Shown here in pieces: positions 13,431 to 26,900 of a stretch of DNA of 64,000 bases. Made by a program: the position numbers and the translations under genes. Within the stretch, counting starts at the first letter, position 1. Every line of letters starts with the position of its first letter. Under the pieces are notes generated by a model. That model made no database searches. It was not told the DNA's origin and was given only the letters and a program-made list of their open reading frames with translations. Where the stretch lies: NCBI RefSeq assembly GCF_003672135.1, contig NC_039510.1:12772001-12836000 (forward strand). Reading direction: 5' to 3'. The DNA is from Ooceraea biroi (Eukaryota; Arthropoda; Insecta; Hymenoptera; Formicidae).

Positions 13431-15420
13431 TACACGCATGGCTCTCTCGCGAGCGGTGCACATGCAAATTTATGCAGTTGCGTCGGTCTCGGGTCGTTCG
13501 GGGCTCGTTGTGCCGGCGATTTTTTCCGCTGCCACTCTTTCTGTCCTTCGCTCCGTTTATCCCTATCCCTGTCTCTCTCTTTCCCTCTTTACCTCTGCTT
13601 GTCTAACCGGAGGAGCGGTTGCGCGTTGCAAGATCGGGAACGTTACCGCGATGGAAAATTATATCCCACGGATATTTAGCTTAACTCGAACCGTTCTACG
13701 CGCTCGACACGAAAATGAGGCGGCGATTTTGCCAATCGCTTCCTCGGCCGGGTTCGTTCGCCTTCGCCAGAAGGCGAGCCTTTCTCGAAAGGAACGGGGA
13801 ACCTCCGTCGCGCAGGATGAGATCGCATTAAACGTGATCCACTCGCGCGGCTCATCGTCTTTATTATATAATTCACGACGAACTCGACCAAGGATCCCGT
13901 CGAGCATCCTCAAGCACCACGACTTCCCTCCCCCCTCGCGATCCATATTTATGAGCGGTGCACGCGTAGCGATATTAACGAGGCTTTCGTCACAATTTCG
14001 CTTTACGGTCAGATTAGCTGTAGAATGATAAATCCGAGAAAGTTCCGACATATTATTTACAAGCGCGCGGGCACCAGAAGAGAGTGAATCGCACGTGTTA
14101 TCTCGATCGAGCGAATAGCGGGGCGTTTCAGAAGGCTGGAGCGAGTGGATCGTTCGTGCCTACCTTCGAACAGGCAACACGTATTTCATTCGGACGTACA
14201 AGCGTACTCTCAAATTGACTCTGTTATTATTTATCGATACTGGCTATCTGGAACTTATTATTCAAGAAGCAGCGGTATTTTATGGCCGACGATCAGCTTG
14301 AATCCATCAAAAAGCCTCGCTACGTGAAAAAGCGGGGTAAAAGTACGGGAATGTAGGACACCTCGTACGTGCCCATTCGCGGTAATTAATATCGATCCTC
14401 TTACCACACCACCGAGATGAGAACCGTTTATAGATAGCTGCCATTTATGAAAATGTCAGTGGAAAAAGTCGCGGGTGCAGGGGTAACGCGCCCTTTACTC
14501 CCACCGGAGACCGGAGGCGGGAGGGAACAGCTCGTTCGAGCGATATCAAGCAACTTGGCGTACCGAGACTCGGAGGCGCATCGGTAAGCAAGTAATAGTT
14601 GGGGTACTTGCGATTCGCGCTTGCACGCCCGGTCCGGCACACCGCGTTATTATGTAACGGGTGTGCGTCACAAAACACGCACACCAGCGCCGTTGCTGCT
14701 GGTATTGACACGGACTCGGGCTGCGCGACAAGCGAGCGAGCGAGCGAGCATGTCGCAATGTGCGCGCGCTAATAATTGTGCCGCTTAACCTTGGACATTG
14801 ATTAAACCATCCTTCATATCGGCACAACCTCTCGCGCGCGCGTCACGCGTGCGCATGCATAACGTACGTGTATGTACGCGTACACGCGAGGCCGTCTCTG
14901 TGTCAGTTACGATACCTCGCGAGTGCGACTCGAGATTACGCTCGGTGGCCTGGAAATAAATAGGAACTTTCCGCTACGCGGCCGCGGCAGGTTTTTCTCG
15001 CCGCGGAGCGAGGAGGAAGCGAGCCGGCCGAACCGGCCCTAAAGGCGGCAGCCCCTGAATGTCATACGCTCGGGGTATCCCCGTGCACGGGTTTCCCGAG
15101 TGTGCACGCGCGCGCGCGCGCGTGTGTGGGTTCTGCGTTTAATTACTCGCGATAGTGAGTCGACGTTGCGCCGTTTATTATCGAGCGCGATACGAATTAT
15201 GGAGCGCGGCGCGCCGCTGCGTACGCCGACGCGCATAATTGCACTCGCGTGTGCGTCGTTCGCCACGGCTGCACGGCTGCATGATATATTTGATTTAGGG
15301 CTCCGAATTCTGCCGAACGCGACATTATTGCGTTACGCTTACCCGTCGCGAATTCGTCGCTCGGCGGACACGCGCGCACGGTAACGCACCGCGAAGGTCG
15401 TACACAATTTCGAGACACCG
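13431..15420. other. GC-rich, CpG-dense patch
   Basis: Local composition rises sharply, with many CGCG runs and open frames in several registers on both strands. The longest is 13438-14028 plus, mirrored by 13659-14051 minus. Overlapping open frames on opposite strands indicate composition rather than coding. It could be an unannotated promoter or alternative first exon, but I found no start, splice site or domain that decides this. Confidence 0.5.
15107..15122. repeat. (CG)8 dinucleotide run
   Basis: Eight CG units are followed directly by TGTGTG. Similar CG runs occur at 19254-19265 and 21087-21102, showing how weakly CpG is depleted in this genome. Confidence 0.9.
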
Positions 15421-18400
15421 CGTACGTGAAACTGCAGCGGTATGATTAATCGGTTTTGCTGCACTCTTGCACCACCAGATGTAATGTCGCATCATCTTCC
15501 TCGTCGTAGACGCGGACGCTGTAATTAACTGGAAATTCCTTATAACTGTTTTGTATCTCTCTCTTTCTCTCTCTTTCTCTCGCTGATTATCAATATACAT
15601 GATGTATAATATGCAATAATAAATTGCAGAAAAGTATAATTATGCTAAATCGCCATGCAACGTATAATCATAAAAAAGATACTTGAGCTTGTTATATTAT
15701 ATATCTTTTTCTTGATCTCTTGAAACGTCGGATGATAAAAGTCGATTATTTTGATTCTAATTTATTTCGATACAAATATTGTTAAACAACTGATAACTCC
15801 GCAAACAATTTAGTTTCCAAGAAATCTCAAGGCGTAAATGATTACCGCATACATTTTCAATTAACCGGTAAGTTGGAAAGGAACTTTGCCCTTCTCGCAT
15901 GGAGATTCCCATTGCACGCAAAGGGACAGAGCGCTGTTGCGTGATATTCAGACGAATCTCTCGGCTTACACCTAATACCAGACTTTTTTCACTTCGGGCG
16001 ATAGGTGTTCTTTTCGAACCCCTTTTTACTCGCTCGGCCCGACGCGACAGCTCCGGGTTTCTCGAAATTATCACGAATCGAAAGGGGGGCGGCCACCGCC
16101 AGACGAATGAATATAGCGGCGTGTATAGGGGCGGCCCTGCGAATACGCAGATGCGTTAATGGCCCAGAGAAATGATTCATATTTCACCGTGTGGTCTTTT
16201 ACGCGCTGCGCGACGCATTTGGCGCACGTACGCGCGTACGCATCATATGCATACACGCACGTCTTCATCACACGATGCGTGGAGCATGGGGATATCTGGT
16301 CACTCTCCCCCCATCGGCGACTCCGCGATTACAGTGATATATCTCCACGAATGTGTCCGCGAGACTGTCGAACATATGCGACGTTCTGCCTCGATATGAA
16401 GAGCCCCGGCGAGACGAATCACCGCTTATTACATGGATAATTTCATATCCGATGTATGCAGCGCGCTCATATTGAAGATAAACCGCGTGTTAGCACGTTA
16501 GCACTAGCGTTTTCAAATTTCCCGTATGAATTTTATTTTGTTAATTTTGTTATAATATTTGCCCGACAATAAAGAAATTCTTTCGATTTCTATCGATATT
16601 TTTTGAATTTTTCGCACTGTTTTTCGCGATTATTTCATCTAACAAGGAAACACAAAGACGAAATGGCTTTTAGTTCTTGGCCGTTCTTGTTGGTTGGAAT
16701 TATTCGCGAAGATTCGATTATTCTTGTAGATGTTTGCACGCGCGTCTTCGATTAATCAGGCAAGAAAGGAAATTTCACTATAGTATCTATCACGGAAATG
16801 AGAGGCACGTATGACGCGCACGTTTTGTTACGTTGCGCGGAAAACGCGATGGCGTTGGTATTTATGAGATATTCATTGTGATTACACTCGTACCTTACTT
16901 TAGATAAGAACTTGCAGATATCACATACACGCTGCTCGGCGTAACACCGCGGCCAAACACTATCACGGGCCAGTAATATATCCCTTATCGTTTCGTCAGC
17001 ACGAATTACGCAGCAACAAATACGTGTTTTAGCCATAATCAGAGAGAATCAATGCATTGTCATCCTTCATATTTTGCATCCCTTCATAATGAATAAATAT
17101 TATACATACAATAATAATTATATAATATATATTATAATTATATAGTATATATTACCAAGTATGAGTTTTTAAATCTCCGCATGGTTCTTAGAGATATATT
17201 TTGGAAATACTCTCTTTCTCTTTCTCCCCCTCTCTTTCTCTCATTCCCTCTCTCTCAATATTATTGGTACCGCTAAACCCTCGCGATTTGCGAATTGGAC
17301 GTGTTTCTCGAAACACGATGCGCATCGCAACAACTTTCGCGTACACGGTGTCACATACGTATGCAGAAACGCGCGCATAAACGGGCACATTCGCGAGCAG
17401 ACAGCCTTGAAGGTATTATCAGGTTGCTTTGCGTAGTCGTAATCGTCGTCGTCGTCGTCGCCGTCGCCGTCGTTGTCGTTGTCGTTGTCTTCGTCGTCCG
17501 TGACGAGGTGCCAGAACATTTCTGTTTTATCCGTATTTGCAGTTTCACTTTTTGCACCGATGTCCATGTAACTTGCATGAGCCAGTATTCTGTACTGTTA
17601 ATTAGTTACCTCCGAAACCTATTAATCGCGGAACGTGAAATTGCCGCTAATTAATGCTCCATACGACTCTATGTGTTATAATACCGCAAGATTGTATGGC
17701 CAGTATATGTATATCGAAATAAATAGACCGCAATATAGTATAATCATCTAATAATAATTATTAGCGGTGAATGTAAATGATACCCACGAACGATTTTCGA
17801 TGCATTTGGAGTCATTATGGTATTAGTTTTCGATTATATTCAATCTGCATGCAAAATCGTTCTGATTTTCGGCGAAGCTGTTTTAAAATACCGCCTGTTG
17901 GCCACGCGTGAGCTTTTAATTGCCAATTCGCAATTCGCATCGAAATCGCGCTTCCGTTAATTGCAGTATTGCAATCTATAATGTAATAATGATTCCAGCT
18001 ACGTGGGCGAATTCGGCATTCGAGGAAGAGACAGGTTCGATCGCGTCCAACGTTGAATTTAATTCCAGCACACGCAACGTTCAATTTCCGGGGTCGTTCT
18101 AACCCATTAAATATTAGTGCCAGTTAATCTGTGATTCTGATATTAACAGGTGTCGAAGAGACGTAGGCTTTATTGCTCATACAATATTGTCGCTCGTACG
18201 TTTGTCTGATTTTATTCCCGGGCCATTAAAACGCACCAACACATTGCGATTAAGATCTTTATTTAGGCTTGTACGGTTTTTTGTGTCGACTCCACTTCCT
18301 GTGCACAACAAAATCAAGGCTAATTTAATTTAATATTTCATAATAACAGAATAAAATTTTCATTTTAAAAGAGCTCGGATTATTTTGGACACGCAAAAAT

Positions 18401-19970
18401 ATGAGAAAAGGATATACTCCACATATAATATAAGGCAATTTTTCAAATTTATTCTTAAATCGATAATTCCTGTTATAACATTTTTAGAGGTACAATTTAC
18501 ATTACAATGAAAATATTTTTCTGAACTGGATATCATTTTCAAGAGGACCGATATTGAATCAAAAACACCAATTTCCTATTTTTCTACGGTTATTCAGTGC
18601 AATATTGCGCTCTGAAATTATAATTACAATTATATCTAAACATGAAAACGATAATCCGGCCAATATTTTTTTGAAAATAACTCGTTAAATATTGTTCATA
18701 ATTCATTACATTTCCTTCAATTTCGTTCGAATCGGGGTAAATTTATCGGTGCACGATAAAACCTCACGTAAACGACAAGAGATTTTTGTACTATATTACA
18801 AAAGTGCATCCAGTTAATCTACTATTGATCCGAAATCAACGATTCTATACCACTCTCGCGATGCTTTAGCATCGAGGTTGTTATTACATCGAACGAAAGC
18901 CGTCGTTTTAACAGCTGGCGAGCCGCGGCGCGCGCTCGCGCACAATCGGGCATCGATAACCGGGAGGAAGCCTAATTGGCGACCATTTAAATTCGCGTGG
19001 AGAATCGAAATCGGTATCCGAAGGGGGGAGGAGACCGCCGAGGGGTCTATACGGTAGCGTGCGTCAGACATGCATACGGTGGGTAGGTAGATTGACGTAT
19101 ACGCATTACTAATATTACGACGCGACACGCGCGCGCTCACGCGTGTTTTTGAGTCATCGGGTTTCAATGCTGATCCGCCGTGTGTACGCGGAACGCGTGT
19201 ACGTGTATACATGCACAATTTTTAGCCATTCTTCGCATACACATACTCACACACGCGCGCGCGCGACGTTCTCGCTCGTGCCCCGATACGCACATGCGTA
19301 ACACACAGGGTTTTCTATCTTTTTTATCTCTCGGCCGGTCGCGCTTCTCCCCTCGGCCCCTGCAACGCACCCCACCTTAACCCCATAGCAACCACAAACG
19401 CCGACCACCACTCGAGGACAGTGACGTAACGATTCCATGTGATACCCGCGAGCAAGTCACGACGGAAACTGATAAAACAGTGATAAAACTTGCGTACATT
19501 TCGTATTTTTCATATTAGCATTGACGAAAGATAAAGTGTCTCGGCTTATCAAATCTAAAGAATTCATCAATGTACGATTAAAAGTCTAGTATTATGATAA
19601 AGATAATGGGTTCAACGGGACAAACACGCTATAATAAACCACGCTATTTGCGTTGTATTTTCATTTTATGATCTTGATACATGCGTCAATATGTTTGCGT
19701 TGCATGCAAATTCAGAGTAAAAGCTTAATTAATTATCCTGCATTTTTCTGTCATTTTATTAATAATAATGCTCAGCCTAAGGCAATTCGTAATCAATCAG
19801 TGCGCGCGCGCGTGTGTGTCATTTTGGTCACTTGGAATATTTCAGAAACATTCAAAACGCAAACTATAATTATGCTTCCGATTCTTGCAAAAATACAGAG
19901 TTCGTTATATTTTATATTTAACTTTATGCTCGCAATATAGGTTTATAATTACTATTTACGAGAAGCGCGT
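15421..19970. other. Non-coding stretch
   Basis: I see no supportable gene. The stretch alternates between AT-rich DNA (an AT-only near-palindromic run near 17.1 kb) and short CpG-rich islands near 16.0-16.4 and 18.9-19.4 kb. It includes a CT-rich run near 17.2 kb and the imperfect GTC repeat listed separately. Confidence 0.55.
17443..17498. repeat. Imperfect (GTC)n trinucleotide array
   Basis: About 18 consecutive trinucleotides are variants of TCG/GTC. On the minus strand the frame 17241-17567 reads through it as an Asp/Asn-rich run, and on the plus strand as a Val/Ala run. Neither has a domain or a credible exon structure, so I treat it as a microsatellite. Confidence 0.8.
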
Positions 19971-21774
19971 ATCGCGCGGTGAATCTCGGGCACCCCGTGA
20001 TCGATTTACGGTCCTGAGATACGCCTCCCGCTTCGTAGTACGACCCTGTCCTTTTCCCTCGCCCGTCCCCCACGCACTTACTCGCTCGTTCTCTCTTTCT
20101 CCGTCATTCTCCTCTCTCGGATCCGCTCCTTCTCTCGTTTTCGTGTGCTTTACTCTTTTACCATCGCTTCCCGTCTCCTCTTTCCTTCTCTCGCTTCTTC
20201 ATCCGTTCGCTGGCCGCTCGTCTCCCTCATTGTTTCCCGCTGCTCCTCCACCGTCTCCTCCTCGCACACGCACGCACGTAAAGCACGCACACGCGCGCAG
20301 CCCAGTGCACCATCCGCCGCGCGATATAGACTCTGCTTTTTTCCCCCACCATCCACCGCGCCCCGCTTCCTCCCACGCCTGGGGGCCGGGGACCATCGCG
20401 GAGCGGCCATTCCTTCACCGAACTCCGAGTAGCGCGCATCGCACGCCGTTTCCGCGCCGCCGGGTCGCAACCACACCTTTTTCTTCTGAACACGCAAACG
20501 CGAAATCCCTCTCGGAGTGGAGGTGACAACGCTCGAGAAGCAGGCACCGAGAGCAAACGAGTGAGGGACGGGAAAAACGACGAAAAAAAAAGAAAAGAGA
20601 CGGGTGAAAAAGAAGACCAGCTGAGGGTAGGGAAGGAACACCGGCTCCTCGTAGTGGCGCGACGCTTGAAAGGAAGGAGCCAACCTAGCGGCACTGTCAG
20701 CCGAGCGCACGGCCAGCCAACCTTCTCGCCGTCGGTTCCGGTCCCCCTTCGAGTAGAGTAACCTGTCCGGAGAGCGCGCGCGGTGGCAACAAACTTTTTT
20801 GCGTCCTCAGCCGTGACGGCTCTCGGACTCTCTCGGCTGGTCTCGCGGCGCCGAGGCTCGTAGCCACCAGTTTCCTACGCGCGATCGTTCTACGCGGCTG
20901 TCGAGCACGAGTCCCAGCGGAATCGCTGCCGCCGGCCGAGCCAGGAGGCAGCATCACCCGCGCTCGCGCGGTCGAACGACGGACGGACGGACGGGCGGAC
21001 GTACACGCCGCGCAGCAACGCCGTGAAGCGAGCCGCGCTCGCTCGATTCTCCTTATCGCGATTCGAGGCGCGAGGTGCGATCGCGTGCGCGCGCGCGCGC
21101 GCACGGCAGACGCGAGAGGCGCCGAACCGAGAGCGAGCGAGCGAAGCGACGGAGGTGCGGAAGAGAGGTGGCGGCCGCGCTCCGAACGTGCATCCATGAC
21201 CCTCGCGGTGACTTGACGGGATCGTGAATGTCGCGATCGTCGACGCCGTCGCGGGCAACGTCGCGCTCCTCTGGCAGCCAGCTACGCAGCTACGTTCAGA
21301 CCCTACCGCCGAACGGTTCAGTACGCACGGTTCGCGCGTAACAGAAGAGCGCGCGCTCCACGTCCGGTGGTGTCCCTCGCGTTTCCTCGCGTTATCGTCG
21401 CGTGTGTGTGCGCGCCGTGCATATCGCTGTACCGCAAAACCGCAAGACTCTCGACGTCTTGAATGAACAATCGTGTATACGCGAGTGTGCACCGAAAGAT
21501 CGAAGCACTCTGTATCCGATAACGAGGTGAATTCAAAAAGTGCAAGTGCCGAAGGAGGGGAGCAAGATCGCGAGAAACGGACGAGAACGCAGTAAACGAG
21601 ACGAGAAACGAAGAGGAAAATATATCGACGAGAAGTGAGCAACCAGCAATCGTGCGGGAGGACTAGAAGAGGAAGTCAGGAATTCACCGAGTTCTCCACA
21701 ATCGCCGACCGCGCTTCCGTCGATCACTCGACGGATCGGAAGCACCAACCGAGACCAAGACCGCCTGCTAGAAG

Positions 21775-21859
21775 ATGTTTCGAGCGTACGGCACCGCGCC
21801 GGCCGAGACACCTTCGGGCGCCGACCTCTATCCCTGGACGACGCCGATTTTCAACAAAG
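21775..21859 (+). CDS. Candidate first coding exon, unidentified gene
   Basis: The ATG at 21775 has A at -3 and follows purine-rich sequence resembling an insect 5' UTR. The frame encodes 28 residues (starting MFRAYGTAP, with YPWTTPIF near residues 19-26) at high GC3. It then meets a possible donor (AAAG|GTGCCG, GT at 21860). Beyond this point the sequence abruptly becomes an ATAT run, which fits an exon/intron boundary. The exon would end in phase 1. The candidate exon at 23803 begins with the two bases needed and stays open. I do not recognise the protein. The donor is weak at positions +4 to +6. The alternative is that this is untranslated or random GC-rich sequence. Confidence 0.35.
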
Positions 21860-23802
21860 GTGCCGATATAATCATATATATATATATATCTTCTTATTTC
21901 CGTTTTACTCCTCGTGACTTCATTCATGCTCCATTACGCAGCGCGCGGAAGTTGGAGCACGCGCACGTACGCAGCATACGTATGTACGGCGGCGTACAGT
22001 TCTGTGCGATTTTCGCGCTATACACGCGTAATTTCGCCACGCCGTGCGGCGCTGCTCCGCACCGCGCCTCGTCGCCTCGCAACGCGTGACGCAATCGCAG
22101 CGATCGGGCCGTTTTCGGACCGAGGGGAGTTCACGGCGACGGCGACGGCGGCGGCGTGCGCCACGACCACGTGATCGCCGCGTATTTTTTCCCCGCGCCA
22201 GCCGTCGTGCTACACCACACCGCGCCGCACCGTACCGCGTCGCGCATCGGCCTCTCGCGGTAAGCGCGCGGCAACGCGGCGATATGACGACACGGTGCAA
22301 TATTGCGCGGCCAGCGATGGCAACGTCGTTTTTCGAGCACGTGACGTGTCCAAGCGGGTGGGGCGACGAACGAAGGCGGGCGGGGTACCGCGGCCCCCGG
22401 GCGGATTTGTTGGAAATTGCCTCGTAGCGGCGTAGCTCTCTGCCTAAAGCGGTTTCGCGTGCCGGATTTCGCGCAGAGGTGTATCGATTTCCGGTCTGCC
22501 CGCCGGGCGAACGTAAATATCGCCGGGGGGGCGGAGAGGGATGAAAGAGAGAAGGAGAGAGGCGTAGAGTGGAGGAGGGGTAAATGAGTTGCCGAGGATG
22601 AACGCGAATTTCGACGGAAACTAGATTTTGGATGGCGATAAACCTCGATATGGGAGAGCTCTCGGTGTCGCGGTCTGATTTAAAAATATCTCGCCACCGT
22701 TCTCGGGAATCCATACGTATTGCGGCGAGCAGCTGCGTACGCTTCGATCACGATTGATTTGAAAGTTAATGGATACGTAAAGGCGAACCTCGGGAATTTT
22801 CTGGCAATTCGTTTTTCTCACTCGTATTGCGCGTAAAGTGCTTTCGTTGCTCCGGAATGCGAAAGAATTGCGCGAACAGCGTATTTTTGCAAGAATGTCT
22901 CTGCTTACAATGTAATGTAAATCATCATTATCGTAAAATTGCTCAATCGAATGCAAGCATATATTTCTGACTAACGTGATTAGTCGGAGTATTTATTCCT
23001 GGTCAACTCATGTTAAATATTTCGTTATGTCTTGATGGATTTCCATATATGACGGACATTAACGCGACAAGCGTTGCTCTTTCGTGATTGATACACACTC
23101 AATCTGTCATCGTACATGAGATCTTGTTCGTGCTCCACGCATTTGGGACAGCAACAAGTTTGCAAATACGCTATATCATGTGAAACGTTTGTTGCATGTT
23201 ATTGCAAGCCACCTCAAATAATGACTTGTCTTTCGGTATTACAATAATGTAAGTTTTTAATTATGCTACCGTCAGGGTCTTGACGTCATCGTACCTCGCT
23301 CGTGTTGATGCAGTAAAATGATAATTTATGAGCAGACTAAAAAGAAAACATGTTTGTACAGACATCTGATGTTACAAAAATGAAAAATAATAACAATTTT
23401 TTCGTTATTTATTACGGAAAGTATTACGGAAACAACAAGTAGGTAATGCCTCGTTTGATGAATGCATTTCAATTTTCGCACATTTAATTTCACATTCAAT
23501 TTCTTGGACACTCGGAATCGTATACATTTGCATTTTTCTGTTCCAGTTTAATTTATGTATCTGCTATCGCTTCTTATTATCGCTTCTACACTTTTATTCA
23601 CGCGTGCTTGAATTTCATTCTTCATTCTCATCTACCTTTTTTTGTTTTGCAAATACTCAAACGATATTTTTTAAATGTGTTTACCTTTCCACGATTCTTG
23701 CTTCTACATTTTCTTCTTCTTCTCTATTATCCTTCTTAACTTTTTTGATTATTTTTTCCCGTTTAATTACTCGACCGTTCTCAGATTATCGATCATTTCC
23801 AG
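21860..23802 (+). other. Putative intron 1 (about 1.9 kb)
   Basis: It runs from GT at 21860 to AG at 23801-23802. The first third is still CpG-rich, with a further GT donor-like site (GCG|GTAAGC near 22260) that could belong to an alternative first exon. The rest is AT-rich. The acceptor end is preceded by T-rich sequence ending ATTTCCAG. No gene is seen inside on either strand. Confidence 0.3.
21873..21889. repeat. Short (AT)n run
   Basis: A run of AT dinucleotides immediately downstream of the putative first exon. The abrupt change from CpG-rich to AT-only sequence supports a boundary near 21860. Confidence 0.7.
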
Positions 23803-23909
23803 GCGATAGTCGCGAGCGCCTGCGCTCCAATCTTTTCTACGAGCCGCGCGAGGCGCGATACGTCATCAAGCAGAGCATCGCCGGAGGGGAAGAGACCTCT
23901 AAAGGATAA
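23803..23909 (+). CDS. Candidate second exon, unidentified gene
   Basis: A good acceptor (ATTTCCAG) precedes a GC-rich segment sitting abruptly in AT-rich DNA. Joined to the 21775 exon in phase it continues open. It encodes about 35 mostly hydrophilic residues (including LFYEPREARYVIKQSI), with roughly three quarters of third positions G or C. That register ends in TAA at 23907-23909. The better donor-like GTs (GTGCGT and GTGAGG, about 23912-23921) lie just beyond the stop. So this may be a short-isoform terminal exon, an exon whose real donor I have not found, or a false call. The register one base earlier is also open but has a less biased GC3. I do not recognise the product. Confidence 0.3.
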
Positions 23910-26900
23910 CCGTGCGTGAGGGCTCTTTTCTCGTCTAAGGCGGGGCCCTTTAAATTTAAAGGTACCCGCCACTACTACCCTCCGGTAGATCAGGTGCGTG
24001 CGACCGACCGCCACCTGTCTTAACCACGCACGCGCTACTACTACTACTCACACAAACTAGTAACGACCCTCAAATTCATACTTTGCCATTTTCAAACGAA
24101 ACAGGTATCCCGTAAGCCTGATGAAAAGCCTGTTTGACGTCTACTTCAAACTTGAATAGAGATAAAAGCAAAACTCATTCTCTAATCTTTTTCCAATATT
24201 GGATTAGAAGTGCAATCTTAATCTGTGACACTTTTAGTTATCTTATCCAGCGATTGTTTCGAAATCTCCAAATGCCTAATCTTATCTTAGTATATTCTTA
24301 TTTGAAAATTCTGTGTGTCCTAATGTGTTCTTAGAAAAGAAATCCGGGCGACAATTCGTACACAAATCTGAATACCGCGTATCAATTCCTCAATTGTCGA
24401 GCGTCATAAACGCAGCAAACGTATTCGTATTACATCAACATTTGCGATGTTGAATTTGCAAATCTAAAAACTGATATTTTACCGCGGTTTCTTGCTCTTT
24501 CAAAACGGTCTGAGACTTGTGCATTTCATTACAAGTGCATTACGGTGTGACGGTCTCACGATAAATCCACATCGCGCAAGAGAAAGATTGCAAGAGATTA
24601 GCACCTGATAAGCTCTCGCGATGTCGCCGCTATGCGCAGTGCTATGCACGCACGTGCGTAGATACACACACGGGTCCGCGCACCGAGTTAGGTTGGTTAT
24701 TTCGCTGGTGGAGAGTGCCTTGACCTGGCCTGACCTGCGCAACTTTGCACCCTACCCTTACCTATCTACCGCCCCCCCGAATGCCCGCCTCTACCCTTTA
24801 TGTCTCTCTCTCTTTCTCTCTTTGCCTCTGCCCCCGCCGCTTTAGTCGTGATGCTCCCTTTTCAACGCTCGGCAGCCCCCTCGGAAAACCCGAGGCTTTC
24901 CTGGTAGCCTGGAACGTGGAGCGATGTTCCTACTGGTTCATCCCTTCTGTCTTTTATCATTCTTATCATTCGCAATCCGAAAGCGTTCGGTTAACATGAC
25001 GTGCAGATGCAATGTTGAAACATTGCGAAATTGATAGAGTTATATCAGAATAAACATGATTTGTTTAAATTCGAGTGAAAATAAGCTGTTTTAAATTCTA
25101 TGTTTGGATACAGCATGTTTATCTTTTAGATAATACATAAAACGCAGATCTTTTCTCGTTCCCTTTTTTAATTTAGATATTTAAAATTATTTTTAAAATT
25201 ATTATTAAATTTAAAATATTTAAAAATGTCTAATATAATCATACGATGATTACTTTGTTCTTCTATTTGACAACTTTACGGAATTTTATAGTTAAATAAC
25301 GTAAAGAGAGAGCTAACCACTTTTTTCTTCTGCAAAACGAGAACAAGATGATTTTCTAGTAGCGAAACGAATTTCATCTCGCTGTATTTACGCGCTCGCA
25401 CGTAGAAAGTAATTACGCGCAAAATTTCCCATTAATTATAATAAAATTATTTATAATGACTAAGACAAGTAGCTCTCATCTACTATTTGCCATCGCTGTA
25501 ACGAGGGTTTTACGTGCACAACGCGGCGGAACTTGATTAAATTTTTACACGCGCGAACCTGCGCTCTTTCAACATGAGGGCAAAATACAGAATGGATATT
25601 CATGCTTGCTCTCGCACACATAGTGGAATTTTTTATCAATCTAAAGGTGGCGCTTTTTCTATGCAAAAATTCAGATTATTAATAGCTTTAGAGTGTAAAC
25701 GATTAAAAAAGTAAAACTCTTTATAATCATTAAATTCTTGTTTTAGCAATATTTAGCAATCTAAAGAGGGTTGAATAAAATTTAACACTTGATAGTTTGC
25801 ACGAAACATTGAAAATTTACAAAGTATCGATTTACAAAAGAAGCTAAAATTCTTATTACAAAGCATTGATTTTATCAGTTAGAAAACTCATTACACGTTG
25901 CATGCCCACGTACCTTGAAACATCTCGTATTAGCGTTTAGATGTTGTCATCAGTTTTTCTCATAGTTGAAACGTCATCGCGTTACACATTCGTAGAAAGT
26001 GCCTACCAACGTGAATTCAACATTCGCGTCACGTTGACACAGCTTATCGGACACGTCTTTCTCCCCTATCTTGACGTATTTATCGAACTCAAGGCAGGAA
26101 AATCAGGTGATTCGTAGCGCCTGAACGTAGCGTGCCCGATGAGATTTACGTGATCTTCGCGATGATGCACATGCAAGTAAAGGCGTTTTTCCAGAGAAAC
26201 CACGAAAAGCTTTAAAAAGTGTGTACGAGCTCTTTTATAGTATTTTAAGCCTAGCTCTTGCAGTCATACTTTATCTAAATTGCAGAGACAGTAATTAGCA
26301 CTACGCTAAAATACACGTTCCACGACTTACAGTATTACATAAGATCGATTTAAAGGAGCGAACATGGACTCGACGCTTTTATTAAACGTAAAATATTGAC
26401 ACGCTCTAAACTTAGCGTTAGAAAGTATATATTAACCTTCGCTCCGTCATGGAATTATGCCTCATTTCACGGCAACGTTAAAAGTAAAGCCCGCTATTTT
26501 GAGCGAGAGCAGGTGCTCGTTTCGTTTTGAAAAGGCAGTCCAACCACTTTCCCTTCTTTTCCTCCCCGTGTGCTGTATCTTTCACCCTCCGCTTTCGTAT
26601 GCGTACGTATCCTGTTCCACGTGACGTCGATGAACGCACGCGGTTGGCGCGCGGAAAGGGGAAAAAACCGTACGCTCGCGCACGCATTCGTATGTATACG
26701 TACGTGCGTAATGCAGGCGGGCTGGCCAGAGTTAGAATGAAGGGGCTATGTCGCGCAGCAACCCGGTAATCGATAGTGTCCTGGCATCGTTTGTCTGTGT
26801 CTACCGCCGCCCGGTTGCTTGATAGACAGAAATGGGACGTGTTTCTCTTTTGCCGGACGCGATGCAAGCGCGCCCGCACGCGCGCGCTAGCGGAGGGTAT

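Larger units (their letters stand above)
19971..22600 (+). promoter_or_regulatory. CpG island with probable promoter and 5' UTR
   Basis: This is the densest CpG region of the window. Strand composition changes along it: about 20.04-20.28 kb is strongly pyrimidine-rich on the plus strand, 20.56-20.64 kb is purine-rich, and 21.53-21.77 kb is purine-rich with many GAGA/ACGAG motifs, as in insect 5' UTRs. A possible initiator (TCAGT) lies at 21318-21322, but short motifs like this occur by chance. The island ends around a candidate initiator ATG at 21775. Many long frames on both strands here (for example 19885-20526 plus and 20890-21642 minus) overlap one another and are composition artefacts. 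Plus-strand transcription is inferred from the exon calls, not shown directly. Confidence 0.45.

Noticed and set aside
17241..17567. Asp/Asn-rich minus-strand protein
   Set aside because: The acidic run is the GTC trinucleotide repeat read on the other strand; the flanking sequence has no protein-like features.
19885..21642. Several long open frames on both strands (up to 250 codons)
   Set aside because: They overlap one another in opposite orientations inside the CpG island, consist of Arg/Ala/Ser/Pro-rich low-complexity sequence and have no domains. Absence of AT-rich stop codons explains them.
21920..22714. 264-codon minus-strand open frame
   Set aside because: Very Arg-rich, overlapped by plus-strand frames and lacking any domain. 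It is a GC-composition artefact.
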